Shown: positions 1 to 7,987 of the stretch, piece by piece | Layout of the letters: every line of letters begins with the position of its first letter | Numbering within the stretch: the stretch's first letter is position 1 | DNA from: Noviherbaspirillum sp. UKPF54 | Lineage (GTDB): Bacteria; Pseudomonadota; Gammaproteobacteria; Burkholderiales; Burkholderiaceae_D | Direction: 5' to 3' | DNA: 64,000 nt | NCBI RefSeq assembly: GCF_007874125.1 | Contig: NZ_CP040128.1 | Span: 3,720,001 to 3,784,000, forward strand | Position numbers and translations under genes: made by a program | The notes under the pieces: model-generated | Seen by the model: only the letters and a program-made list of their open reading frames with translations | Told to the model about the DNA's origin: nothing | The model's database searches: none

Positions 1-1098
1 CGCCGGAACGTCGTTCTCCGGGCTATCGGTAGCGCCGACAACCATACAGGCTACGTGTTCGGGATGCACCTTAACTTCGACCCTTTCCTGAATCCGTCCG
101 AAGTCGAGTCGGATGCCTTGGCCGCCCGTGATGCCGAGTTGCCATATCCGCACCGGAAGTACGCTCGGGTCTGGCTTAGTCACGACTACGAGGAGGGGTT
201 GGACGCGGTAAAGCGCGAGCGCGACCGGAAATCAGCCAAGGCGAAGAAGGGCCCGGTGTCGCAGGCGCTAGGCGCCAAGATTGAGGACCAGTACGACGCT
301 GCGGCGTCACGCGAAGATTCCGAGGTTTCTGAACTGAAGGACGAAGGGCAAAAGCTACCCGAAGCGAAGGGTATGCAGACTCACGAGGAATACGTGATGT
401 ATGCCCATTTCTTGTTCCTGAAAGGGTTGCTGCGGCGGGTCGAGAAAATCAGGTTCTTTCTGGACCAGGACTCCGGTATACGTGCCGCTTGCTTAGCCGC
501 ATTCGCACCCGACATCCGGGCTCGCCGCGTAGATGTGTTCTATGTCCGAACCGCCAAGGAGATGACCATTGACAAGAAGCGGTCGGCCATCAGTTCAGCC
601 CGCGCAATCTTTAAGGCCTACCAGGACGCAAATCCCGCCCTGTCACCGCAGGGCGTGGAACTGGCCATGATGAAGGACGAAATCAGCCGGGCAGTCGCAG
701 TTGGCAAATGGAGCGACCGTTGGTGCGTCCACCCGATTCCAAACATGTCAGAGCCTGAAAAGGCGATGTGTTGGCTAACGGACCTCGGGGATTATGACCT
801 GGACCATCAAGCAATGCTGTTTCTCAAGGCAAGCCTGCATGGCATCGACAATTTCTTCCAGAGGGTTCGCCGAAGTCTCAATCCCTTGGAGCGGCCTATC
901 AAAACCGCCAGTCGGGATGGCCGGACCTGGTACGGCTATAGCCCATACAACCCAGCTTTCGTGGAAAAGTTACTTGGTATTTACCGCGTCATCCATAACT
1001 TCACCGAAGTCGGCAAGGACGGAAAAACTCCAGCCATGCGGTTGGGACTCGCTCAGGCTCCCCTTGAGCCCGAAGAAATCATTTATTTCACACGATAA
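1..1098 (+). CDS. DDE-type transposase, C-terminal part (5' end outside window)
   Basis: The reading frame is open from base 1, so the gene begins before the window; about 365 residues are visible. The last 60 residues look like the end of a DDE insertion-sequence transposase: a segment with NPLERPI, where the catalytic Glu would be expected, then a stretch ending GKDGKTPAMRLGLA, which resembles the usual closing TPAMRLGLA of such enzymes. A candidate second Asp sits in FFLDQDSGIRAACL. The middle (around residues 70-120) is charged and low in complexity, which is atypical for compact transposases. The family (IS1/IS1595-like or other) is not settled and no terminal inverted repeat was found. 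It is convergent with the small gene at 1107-1319. An unrelated integrase-core protein is the alternative. Confidence 0.6.
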   Translation, partial: RRNVVLRAIGSADNHTGYVFGMHLNFDPFLNPSEVESDALAARDAELPYPHRKYARVWLSHDYEEGLDAVKRERDRKSAKAKKGPVSQALGAKIEDQYDAAASREDSEVSELKDEGQKLPEAKGMQTHEEYVMYAHFLFLKGLLRRVEKIRFFLDQDSGIRAACLAAFAPDIRARRVDVFYVRTAKEMTIDKKRSAISSARAIFKAYQDANPALSPQGVELAMMKDEISRAVAVGKWSDRWCVHPIPNMSEPEKAMCWLTDLGDYDLDHQAMLFLKASLHGIDNFFQRVRRSLNPLERPIKTASRDGRTWYGYSPYNPAFVEKLLGIYRVIHNFTEVGKDGKTPAMRLGLAQAPLEPEEIIYFTR

Positions 1099-1106
1099 CC
1101 CGGCCC

Positions 1107-1319
1107 TCAGCCACAACAACTCCGCTGTTCCTGGATAGGCGGGCATTTTACGGACCCGTAAGAGCAAAAGACGCAGCAGTCGCCTGGCTTGGGCCGAAGA
1201 ATTGCCTTGCAGTTCTCGCATTCGTAGTAGAACTGGCAGGCGTCGGTAGGCATCGTCTCGCGCTTGGCAAAACCACAGTTCGGGCATGTCAGCACGGATT
1301 CGAGGACGGCTGTACTCAT
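1107..1319 (-). CDS. Small Cys-rich (zinc-ribbon-like) GDCCxFCSYG protein
   Basis: This is a 70-residue protein. The ATG at 1319 was chosen because the upstream extension (to 1388) is hydrophobic and lacks family character. There is a CPNC pair at about residue 12, a CENC pair at about residue 36, then a GDCCVFCSYG block and a final SCCG. The paired Cys suggest a zinc ribbon. Proteins with the GDCCxxCSYG block recur as small unknowns near metal-resistance genes and mobile elements; that is from family memory. No metal-resistance gene is visible nearby. Function is unknown. Confidence 0.65.
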   Translation of the reverse strand: MSTAVLESVLTCPNCGFAKRETMPTDACQFYYECENCKAILRPKPGDCCVFCSYGSVKCPPIQEQRSCCG

Positions 1320-1375
1320 TATTGATTGGCTCTGCAGGAGAAAACAGTAGCCATGATACTGCAGCCCAAAGAAAA

Positions 1376-1404
1376 ACCCGCGGAGCATTGCTGCTTACGC
1401 GGGC
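1376..1404. terminator. Hairpin with T-tracts on both sides
   Basis: Arms CCCGCG and CGCGGG enclose AGCA/TGCT around a TTGC loop. The top strand continues TTAATTTTTT, and the bottom strand continues TTTTTCTTT. The element can therefore end transcripts from either side. It lies just upstream of the small Cys-rich gene and isolates it from the region to the right. Confidence 0.6.
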
Positions 1405-1799
1405 TTAATTTTTTCAACACGTTAACTTAACGCCTAGAGCATTTGCTGGGCTTTTTTGTTAGTGCGTCCGGCAAAAAATCGGCCGATTCCGTTGAAGAAT
1501 GTGCCTTTGATGCGATGTGGGCAGGAACGACGAAAGTCGGTCGGTTTGCCCGGGTCATTCGAGTTTGGCCAATGACCGCGTGTTGAACGTTTTGCGTCAT
1601 TGCACGCGGAGCCGGATTGACTGACCACGGCGCCGAATAGGTTGATCGCGAGTGTCGAAATACCCACGACGAATCGACGCGACAAATTGTTGTGCACGAT
1701 CAGTGCTACACAAGCCGGTAAGTAGCCGTTTCCTTTGGTCACTACGGCAGACACAATGAGCACCCTCGAAATTGCAAAGAATTAACAAAACTGCCGCAC
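1405..1799. other. No confident gene (about 395 bp)
   Basis: Two bottom-strand frames are open here (1434-1763 and 1597-1806) and one starts with a signal-peptide-like MKCAAVLLILC. They overlap each other in different frames, have no clear ribosome site, and resemble no family I know. This may be decayed coding sequence or spacer. Confidence 0.4.
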
Positions 1800-1828
1800 A
1801 TTTCATAATGTGAAATATGTGGTAAAAT
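1800..1828 (+). promoter_or_regulatory. Palindrome plus -10 element: regulated promoter
   Basis: ATTTCA (1800-1805), TAATG, TGAAAT (1811-1816) is a perfect inverted repeat. A TAAAAT hexamer follows at 1823-1828, suitable as a -10 box. The palindrome covers where a -35 box would lie, as expected for a repressor or activator site. Predicted transcription starts near 1835 and would read through the leader into the gene at 2065. Confidence 0.5.
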
Positions 1829-2064
1829 AGCTATCCGCTGAGCGTGGTTTTGCTGCACCGCAGCAAATACTTCACTCGTCGGCATCCGGCTACCGGCTGC
1901 GTCTGCGCGGTTCGGCACCGCCGTTGCTCCCCTCATCGCCCGCCTCTGCCACATCGTGACGCTGACTGTTGATGCGTCATGATGCTCTGCCCTGTCCACT
2001 GAAATCGCATCCGCATTGCTGGAGGTCGGCGCTCGTCCATCGCTTTGCATTTTTTGGAGAAGCC
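1829..2064 (+). ncRNA. Candidate structured leader RNA upstream of the 2065 gene
   Basis: About 235 nt between the promoter-like site and the start codon at 2065 hold no convincing reading frame. TTTGCTGC (1849-1856) and GCAGCAAA (1860-1867) form a perfect 8-bp stem with a 3-nt loop. Further on are a CCGG-CTA-CCGG repeat and a GCGGT/ACCGC stem. The top strand is markedly pyrimidine-rich up to the purine-rich Shine-Dalgarno stretch GGAGA at 2056-2060. The layout fits a cis-regulatory leader or a small RNA; its role is unknown. Confidence 0.4.
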
Positions 2065-2460
2065 ATGTCCTCTCGCCGCTTACGTAACACTGTGGCGCAG
2101 TTCGCCACACCAAACCTGCACCGTCGGCGCTCGCTTGCTACGGTTGTTACCCCTGACTTGCACGACCGTTTTCCTCAGCATGCATTACCCCTGTTCGCCA
2201 TCGGCCAAGTCATTGTCACACCGCGTGCCGCTGCCTCCCTGCTCCAAGCTGGAATTGCACCGGCCGATTTACTCGCACGCCATCAGCACGGCGATTGGGG
2301 TGACCTTACCGCTACCGAAATCGCCGCCAATGATCTCGCCTTGCGTTGTGGCCAGCAGATACGCTCGGCGTATTCCATTGGCGCACCACCAACGCCAGTC
2401 TGGGTCGTGACTGACCGCGATCGCTGCACCACCACACTGCTCGTACCAGGCGAGGCGTAA
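2065..2460 (+). CDS. Plasmid-type small conserved protein
   Basis: 131 residues. The ATG at 2065 is preceded by GGAGA with good spacing. The conserved part runs from about residue 40: FAIGQVIVTPRAAASLLQAG, then LLARHQHGDWGDL, and near the end a WVVTDRDRCTTTLLVP block. That pattern (promoter of growth arrest unrelated) belongs to a family of 90-130-residue proteins commonly labelled plasmid-related in Proteobacteria. No enzymatic motif is visible. It lies 2 bp ahead of the peptidase-like gene, so the two are probably co-transcribed behind the long leader. Function is unknown. Confidence 0.65.
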   Translation: MSSRRLRNTVAQFATPNLHRRRSLATVVTPDLHDRFPQHALPLFAIGQVIVTPRAAASLLQAGIAPADLLARHQHGDWGDLTATEIAANDLALRCGQQIRSAYSIGAPPTPVWVVTDRDRCTTTLLVPGEA

Positions 2461-2462
2461 CC

Positions 2463-3125
2463 ATGAAACATCGAACATTGGTGCAGCGTCTGCATCCGGA
2501 GTTGCGCGTGGACATGCTGCCTTCGGTCGCACGCAAGAATCGACTTGAACCGCTGTTGGCGCGCCAAGGGATTTGGGATTCCGGCTGCGGCGCGCACTGC
2601 GTCGCCATGGCCATGGCATTGGCTGGTGAATTGCACAGTGTGGTGGAACTGGCAGAGCGTCGGCGCGGCGTGGCTGGACGCCTACGGAGAGCCGCGCAAG
2701 CCACCTATTTCGATGGCGCGACGCTCGACGAGCTCGCCGCCATGATTGAGTCGTTGCGAACCGGACGCAGCATTACAAGCTGCGCCGGTACCACCACGGC
2801 GTGCTTACCGTTTGCGCTTGCTGCGCTGGATGCCGGCTCCATCGTACTTGTCAGCTGGCACAGTCGTCACGGTCGTCAACACCACTTTGCGCTGCTTGTC
2901 GGTAGCGAAGGCGTCCAATCTGGCGCCAACTACACTCCGCACGCGCTGCTCGCTTTGGACCCAGGCGTCGACGATGTTTCACTGTGCGGTTATAACGCGC
3001 GCTTGGAATTCACCGTTCATCCGCGTCCGGTGTCGCCGCTCTACTTTCGGTACGCAAGCGGCGATGGAAACACGCTAGCCGTCCGCTTGACCGGCGCACT
3101 AGCCATCGGCGATCGCTGCAACTGA
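2463..3125 (+). CDS. C39-like papain-fold cysteine peptidase (putative)
   Basis: 220 residues. Residues 38-51 (WDSGCGAHCVAMAM) resemble the catalytic start of C39-type peptidases, where a Cys opens a helix. A His in RQHHFALLVG (about residue 141) and an Asp in ALLALDPG (about residue 166) could complete a Cys-His-Asp triad in the right order. There is no signal peptide or membrane segment, so it would act in the cytoplasm. It follows the 131-residue gene with only 2 bp between them. Substrate is unknown. A catalytically dead papain-like domain is an alternative. Confidence 0.5.
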   Translation: MKHRTLVQRLHPELRVDMLPSVARKNRLEPLLARQGIWDSGCGAHCVAMAMALAGELHSVVELAERRRGVAGRLRRAAQATYFDGATLDELAAMIESLRTGRSITSCAGTTTACLPFALAALDAGSIVLVSWHSRHGRQHHFALLVGSEGVQSGANYTPHALLALDPGVDDVSLCGYNARLEFTVHPRPVSPLYFRYASGDGNTLAVRLTGALAIGDRCN

Positions 3126-3465
3126 ACCGGCCGATCCGATGCTGCGCCATAACTGGCCATGCAATAGCGCAGCCCTTTGTAACGTCAATAGCGGCTGCGC
3201 CCGCTTCCCTCGGCGGGAATTTGCATTGCGCTCCCGCCAATACGTCAGCAACAAGATTTCGAGCAGAAAAACGCTAAGCAGAAGCACGTATTGGTTGAGC
3301 GCAATAGCCCCAGAAGCCGAGGCTAGGTCGTGATCTTGATGAATATCAGGTAGCAGCAAAGTCGCTGTTGGACCTTTCGCGCTTCAGAGATAAAGTGACA
3401 AAACCGATATGTAATCCACTACACCACAACTTCGTCACCTTGTGATTCTAATAAGCAAGCAAACC
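3126..3465. other. Intergenic, no confident gene (340 bp)
   Basis: The bottom strand has a TTG-started frame (3099-3359) with one hydrophobic stretch (about 17 residues) that could be a tiny membrane protein, but it overlaps the end of the peptidase-like gene and has a poorly spaced ribosome site. Otherwise nothing recognisable was seen. Confidence 0.35.
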
Positions 3466-4551
3466 ATGGAACAAGACGCGTCGATCGATGAACAGCTGCT
3501 TCGCCGCCCATTCGGGTACACGTTTGAACAGTTTAAAGAAGACATACGCTGGGTTTTCTACTTGCAGGCCGAAATGATCGCCGCAATGAGAGATGCAGGA
3601 ACGGCAATGCGCTTCCTAGGTAAGGAACGCACAGCCGACTTTGCTGACTTTGATCCGGAACGCGTCCCGGACGATTTCACCTATGACGATATACGCCATA
3701 CGCCTTTCGCCCTCAGTCTCGAAGCCATGTATCGCTACGCCTATCATGGAGAAGTGGATAACACCATCGAACCGCTAGGCCCAGGCGGCTTCCACATCGT
3801 CATGGCAGCCATCATCCGCGACCTAGCTAACTCCAGTCTCGTCAAATTTTGGATGCACATTGGGGGACAAGGCCGAGAAAGTGTTTCGAACTGCTTGCGT
3901 ACTGCCGAATTGGCGAATGCGCGGTTAATACTCGAGGGAGAAGAACGGTTTTTTAACTTCGATAGCGGCGGCGAATACGAGTCGCTCGCGATGGTGGATC
4001 GTGTTGAACCACCACACGGGGGATATGGAAAGGCGCTAACGATCCGACAAATGGCTTTGTTGGCTGACATGGGGGAGCCGACAATACGTACCGCAGCGAA
4101 TCCTAAGCGAGCCCACCATATTCCAACCTACTCGCACGACGGGCGCACCGTAATCGCAATTCAAGATGCCAAAGACTGGCTGCAAAAGAAGGGCCGCTAT
4201 ATTTCAATCAAACCACGTCAAGATATTCGCGTACTTGAGCTTGCCGAACGTCGGTTCACGGACATAAAAGACTTGCTCGGCACATTCGTCACACGCGTAG
4301 TCGCACTTGATAACGGTTCCGCTGAAAATCCGGAACATCTAACTGCGTTCCAGCGCCTATGTCAGCAGTACGGTTTTACCGCGGAAAATATTACCCCCCT
4401 TTCCGACCCAACGTTTGTCGCTGAACTCGCAGAGCTGCTGAGCTTTCCGCCGCGGCTCTTTGCGCTACGTGTCGAAGAAGTGCTTCTCGCCGAACGGCTC
4501 AAGGCACTGCGTCAAGAAGTGAAGGAAACGGTTCAACATTCGCTTACATAA
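3466..4551 (+). CDS. Unknown protein with central HTH-like segment
   Basis: 361 residues from the ATG at 3466; a GTG at 3442 would add eight residues. No enzymatic motif is recognised. The middle (about residues 200-255) reads LTIRQMALLADMGEPTIRTA, then HIPTYSHDGRTVIAIQDAKDWL. This resembles an excisionase/MerR-type winged helix followed by the amino acids that usually precede the wing. The rest is mainly helical and charged, ending in a probable coiled coil. A DNA-binding role on the element is inferred. The next gene starts 28 bp downstream, suggesting co-transcription. Confidence 0.55.
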   Translation: MEQDASIDEQLLRRPFGYTFEQFKEDIRWVFYLQAEMIAAMRDAGTAMRFLGKERTADFADFDPERVPDDFTYDDIRHTPFALSLEAMYRYAYHGEVDNTIEPLGPGGFHIVMAAIIRDLANSSLVKFWMHIGGQGRESVSNCLRTAELANARLILEGEERFFNFDSGGEYESLAMVDRVEPPHGGYGKALTIRQMALLADMGEPTIRTAANPKRAHHIPTYSHDGRTVIAIQDAKDWLQKKGRYISIKPRQDIRVLELAERRFTDIKDLLGTFVTRVVALDNGSAENPEHLTAFQRLCQQYGFTAENITPLSDPTFVAELAELLSFPPRLFALRVEEVLLAERLKALRQEVKETVQHSLT

Positions 4552-4579
4552 TCGCCACTCAAATCAACGAGGCAATCCC

Positions 4580-4849
4580 ATGTACGTCACTCGACATGCA
4601 CAAATTCGCCAACAGCAGCGCGGCATTCCGCCCATTGTGGTTGATCTGTTGCTCGGCTTTGGCGCCACCAAATACGCCGGCAAAGGCGCGACTACACACT
4701 ACTTCGATAAAGCAGCACGACGCAAGATAAGAGTGTACGCCGGTCGGCTAGCGCCATTGATTGACGAGTATTTGGATTACTACGCAATTACCAGCGAGGA
4801 TGGCGCACTTGTTACCGTGGCACCACGCATCAAGAGACCACGACACTGA
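4580..4849 (+). CDS. DUF4258-like small protein
   Basis: 89 residues with GAGGCAA upstream of the ATG. It opens YVTRHAQIRQQQRGIPP, the HAxxRxxQRGI pattern of DUF4258-like proteins, which are distantly related to toxin-type RNase folds. It continues with a GAT(K)..YFDKAARRKIR block. Proteins of this kind recur on integrative elements. No partner antitoxin is obvious, so I do not call it a toxin. Confidence 0.55.
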   Translation: MYVTRHAQIRQQQRGIPPIVVDLLLGFGATKYAGKGATTHYFDKAARRKIRVYAGRLAPLIDEYLDYYAITSEDGALVTVAPRIKRPRH

Positions 4850-5000
4850 AGCGGCACCGAGAAAACCATCGTGTCGTCCGCGCGCTCTATGGCGAAGAAA
4901 ACTTCAGCTGGACTGCACCGGACTGCGTTTCAAGTATTTTCAATGGCCGTCTCGTGCATGTTGCATAGGGAAGCAACGCAATCACAGAAGAAAGGCTTCT

Positions 5001-5417
5001 ATGAAAAAGAGAATTGCACTCGTTTCATGCGTAAAGTCTAAGCGGCAGCATGCCGTTGCGGCAGCCGAGATGTACACGTCGCCGCTATTCGCCGGGATGC
5101 GCCGTTACGCAGAACGGCATACGGATGCTTGGTACATTCTGTCAGCCGAATTCGGACTGCTCCGTCCCGACACCGTCATTTCCCCCTACGAGCGCACATT
5201 AAACACGATGCTTAAACATGAACGCGCAATATGGGCGGAACGGGTTAAGCAGCAGTTGAATGATGTGCTGTCGGCCGAAGCATCTGTGGTTGTATTAGCT
5301 GGCAAGCGTTATCGCGAATCCCTAATCCCATTCCTTGAAAGCAAACAGCTTTCAGTCGAAGTGCCGATGCACGGTCTGTCGTTCGGAAGACAACTTCGCT
5401 GGCTTAAGGAGCATTAA
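5001..5417 (+). CDS. DUF6884 family protein
   Basis: 138 residues. The ATG at 5001 follows AGAAAGG and starts the conserved MKKRIALVSCVKSKR; a longer frame to 4761 has no family character. Family features: CVKSKR, a MYTSPLFAGMRRYA block, WYILSAEFGLLRPDTVI, PYERTLNTM and VVVLAGKRYRE. This is the DUF6884 pattern, related to YaaA/nucleoside-modification-like folds; biochemical role unknown. The stop is directly followed by the start of the GIY-YIG-like gene (no gap), so the two are almost certainly translated from one message. Confidence 0.7.
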   Translation: MKKRIALVSCVKSKRQHAVAAAEMYTSPLFAGMRRYAERHTDAWYILSAEFGLLRPDTVISPYERTLNTMLKHERAIWAERVKQQLNDVLSAEASVVVLAGKRYRESLIPFLESKQLSVEVPMHGLSFGRQLRWLKEH

Positions 5418-6134
5418 ATGGAACGTCATAAAGCACACATGGATCGCTTTTATCGTCTCCTCGCCGACCTCGAAAAGTACCCTGATCAAGGTGGATACTT
5501 ACGTGACTACACTGGGCGGACGCCCTTCCCCACCCGCGGCGTCTATTTCTTTCGGGAGCCAGGTCAATATCGAAGCTCCCATACAGACACGTTGCGGATT
5601 GTGCGCGTTGGCACGCACGCGGTAAGCGCCAATGCAAAAAGCAAGTTGTGGAGTCGGTTGCGCACCCATCGCGGCACCCGAAGCGGCGGCGGAAACCATC
5701 GCGGCTCGGTCTTCCGCTTGCATGTAGGCGCAGCGTTGCTCGCCTATGATGGATTTGCACTGCCATCCTGGGGTAACGGCAAAAAGATGCCCGCGGAAGT
5801 CCGCGCCAGTATTGCCGCTAGAGCCTTGGAAGCGGAATGGGAACAAAAGGTATCAGCATACATCGGTGCGATGAGCATATTGTGGCTCAACGTTCCCGAT
5901 GCGCCCGGTCCCACTAGCATGCGGGCACGGATCGAGCAAAACGCCATCGCACTTCTAGCAAGCCATGGTGAATCGTTGGATGCTACGAATCCCGGCTGGC
6001 TTGGCAAGTACAGCCCGCGACTGGAAATTCGGCAGAGCGGTTTATGGAATTTGGACTATGTCGAGCAACCATACGATCCGGACTTTCTAGACGACTTGGA
6101 AGCACTCGTAGAGTCCATGAAAAAGCCACATTGA
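5418..6134 (+). CDS. GIY-YIG-like nuclease domain protein
   Basis: 238 residues. The N-terminal third fits a divergent GIY-YIG fold: RGVYFFREPGQYR (about residue 40) for the GIY strand, RIVRVGTHAV (about residue 62) for the YIG strand, then SKLWSRLRTHRG with the Arg expected on the following helix. The C-terminal half is unassigned. Start follows the DUF6884 stop without a gap. The pairing suggests joint action on a nucleic acid, perhaps a modified one. That is inference. A loss of activity cannot be excluded, since the catalytic Glu is not identified. Confidence 0.6.
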   Translation: MERHKAHMDRFYRLLADLEKYPDQGGYLRDYTGRTPFPTRGVYFFREPGQYRSSHTDTLRIVRVGTHAVSANAKSKLWSRLRTHRGTRSGGGNHRGSVFRLHVGAALLAYDGFALPSWGNGKKMPAEVRASIAARALEAEWEQKVSAYIGAMSILWLNVPDAPGPTSMRARIEQNAIALLASHGESLDATNPGWLGKYSPRLEIRQSGLWNLDYVEQPYDPDFLDDLEALVESMKKPH

Positions 6135-6159
6135 TCGGCAACCGCGATGTAGCCACCAT

Positions 6160-7026
6160 TCATGTGAATGGACGAATGCCTTTACACGAAGGATAAGCCA
6201 CGCAGCCCCAAAACGATTGGCCGGCGTGGGTTCCCTTCTTAGCCGATCGCTGCACCATGGCTTTGGCGCAACGAGGACACGATGGTGTGCCGAACGCTGT
6301 GCTCACCGTAGAATTAACATTGCCAACCGTTCGGTTGACAGCCGTTGCCTGTCGAGTCGCGGTCGCATGTTTGATCAGCTTCATCAACACTGGCCCGTCC
6401 ATCAGCTTCAAGTTTCGCCCCTGTGCGAACTCGGTTGCCGCATCGGTGAAGCGACCGGAAGTCACCACAAAGCCTCCGGAAGCGCCATGCGCCGCCATCA
6501 CACCGTACAGTTCGCGGACAACTTCGACACCGACTTTGTACGCTTTCCATTGCTTGCACTGCACGAAGAACTTCTCGTTGTTCTTGCGCAGCACCAGATC
6601 AACGCCGCCATCCGCGCCGTTGCCGCCGGTTTCCACAACCTGGTATCCCTGCAGCCGGAACGCTTCACCAACAAGCATCTCGAATTCGCGCCATGTTATG
6701 CCGTCCAATGTATCGGCGGTAGGGATTGCCGCCACATTGGCAATCAGCGCGCGGCGCTGCTTGCGCTTGCATGCAGAGATGACCGCACCGAACAGACACA
6801 GCATCGGCAGAAAGAACTGACCGTAGTACGCGAGCGACTGCCACAACATTCTTGATACCATTTGGCCGATCTGCCCTGGCTGCGCAGCCGTCATCGGTAC
6901 ACGGGCAGCGAGTGCATGCAGTACGAAGTAGCTTACGAGCGCCAGCGCCACCCCGCTCCACCATGGCAACATGGACACCAGATCAAGCAAGTCTTCCGCC
7001 GGACTGGAATTCCTTTTGCGTCCCAT
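6160..7026 (-). CDS. Membrane-anchored Mrr-type restriction endonuclease with zinc ribbon
   Basis: 288 residues; CAGGAG precedes the start. Two hydrophobic segments (about residues 23-40 and 68-86) anchor it in the membrane. An Mrr-type PD-(D/E)xK nuclease follows: WREFEMLVGEAF, then GADGGVDLVL (Asp near 143) and FVQCKQWK (Gln-x-Lys near 156-158). The last 40 residues have CPRC and a C-x(5)-C pair, like the zinc ribbon at the end of topoisomerase I. Family enzymes cut DNA, often modified DNA (type IV). It lies 55 bp downstream of a second Mrr gene in the same direction. Confidence 0.8.
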   Translation of the reverse strand: MGRKRNSSPAEDLLDLVSMLPWWSGVALALVSYFVLHALAARVPMTAAQPGQIGQMVSRMLWQSLAYYGQFFLPMLCLFGAVISACKRKQRRALIANVAAIPTADTLDGITWREFEMLVGEAFRLQGYQVVETGGNGADGGVDLVLRKNNEKFFVQCKQWKAYKVGVEVVRELYGVMAAHGASGGFVVTSGRFTDAATEFAQGRNLKLMDGPVLMKLIKHATATRQATAVNRTVGNVNSTVSTAFGTPSCPRCAKAMVQRSAKKGTHAGQSFWGCVAYPSCKGIRPFT

Positions 7027-7081
7027 CGCATCTCCTGGATATTGCGTCTTGTACGTGTCACGGTTTAGTGAAGAAATGCAG

Positions 7082-7987
7082 TTACGTTTGCGGCGTCAGG
7101 AAGTAGATCGGCGTCAGTGGCAAGCGCCGCCGCGCCATGTCGTCTAGTTTGCCGTAATGCGTAATCCATAAATCCACCAGCTTATCAACCGCGATCAATG
7201 TGACTTTTCGGCTTTCCTGCGCACGAGCGAAATCTTCAGCGTCTTTCGTAAAGCCGCCGGTCGAAACAAAGAGTCCAACGTCGTCATTGCCAATCAATGA
7301 CGCAAAAGACCGCAAACCTTCCACTGTCACCTTTTGGCTAATTCGCTTCACTTGCACTTTAATGCGCGGCGGCCGCGTACCCAGCGGATCGTTATAAGCG
7401 AGAATATCCACGCCCCCGTCCTTGCCCGGCGGTGAAATCCAAGCGACGTGATACCCCATCGCTGTCAGCAAATCGGCCACTAGATCTTGAAACTCATACG
7501 GATTCATGGCCTGAAGATACTGTTCGATTTCCGTCCATGCTTGTTCTTCGGCTTGCTCGAACGTGATACTGGACTCCTTTTCGCTCTCTTCTTGTCCAAG
7601 CGTCGATTCTTCCGAAGTCGGCGCTGCACTGGGACCCGGCTGGCTGGCTTTCCAAGCGTTGTACAACTTCACGGCTTCTTTGTAGAAGGCCTCGGGATCA
7701 GCGTACATGCCATACGCGGTCAAGCCGGTCGGCGTTAACGTCCATCTCCCCTTGTGTTTTAGCATCCACCCGGCTTTCACACAATCGACGGTGGCGAAAC
7801 GAACGATCTTTTCAAAGCGCCGCTCGCCGGTCGATTCGTAGCTGCCGCTTTCATACAAACTGAGCGTCACGCGGCTCTCCAATGCCTTCAGTGCGTCACG
7901 TGCCTGCAAACCTTCCGGCGTCTCTTTAAGCACGTCGAACAGCTCCCGTAACAGCTCTCCGGTGCGACGACGAGTAATCTCCGCCAT
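7082..7987 (-). CDS. Mrr-type restriction endonuclease
   Basis: 301 residues; GGGGAAAC precedes the start. Residues 1-90 look like the Mrr winged-helix domain that reads DNA (TLTPTGLTAYG near its end). A charged linker follows. The nuclease domain is in the C-terminal half: NPYEFQDLVADLLTAMGYHV, GKDGGVDILAYND and IKVQVKRIS hold the Asp and the Gln-x-Lys of the Mrr active site, followed by GLFVSTGGFTKDAEDFA. The protein is predicted to be soluble. Same strand as the membrane-anchored Mrr gene, so the two may form one unit. Type IV-like cutting of methylated DNA is known for the family. Confidence 0.85.
   Translation of the reverse strand: MAEITRRRTGELLRELFDVLKETPEGLQARDALKALESRVTLSLYESGSYESTGERRFEKIVRFATVDCVKAGWMLKHKGRWTLTPTGLTAYGMYADPEAFYKEAVKLYNAWKASQPGPSAAPTSEESTLGQEESEKESSITFEQAEEQAWTEIEQYLQAMNPYEFQDLVADLLTAMGYHVAWISPPGKDGGVDILAYNDPLGTRPPRIKVQVKRISQKVTVEGLRSFASLIGNDDVGLFVSTGGFTKDAEDFARAQESRKVTLIAVDKLVDLWITHYGKLDDMARRRLPLTPIYFLTPQT

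Noticed and set aside
1434..1806. Two overlapping bottom-strand frames, one with a signal-like start
   Set aside because: They overlap in different frames, lack ribosome sites and match no known family.
3099..3359. Possible small membrane protein on the bottom strand
   Set aside because: TTG start, poor ribosome site and overlap with the peptidase-like gene; one hydrophobic stretch is not enough.
4580..4849. Toxin half of a toxin-antitoxin pair
   Set aside because: The DUF4258-like pattern alone is not proof and no antitoxin-like partner is adjacent.
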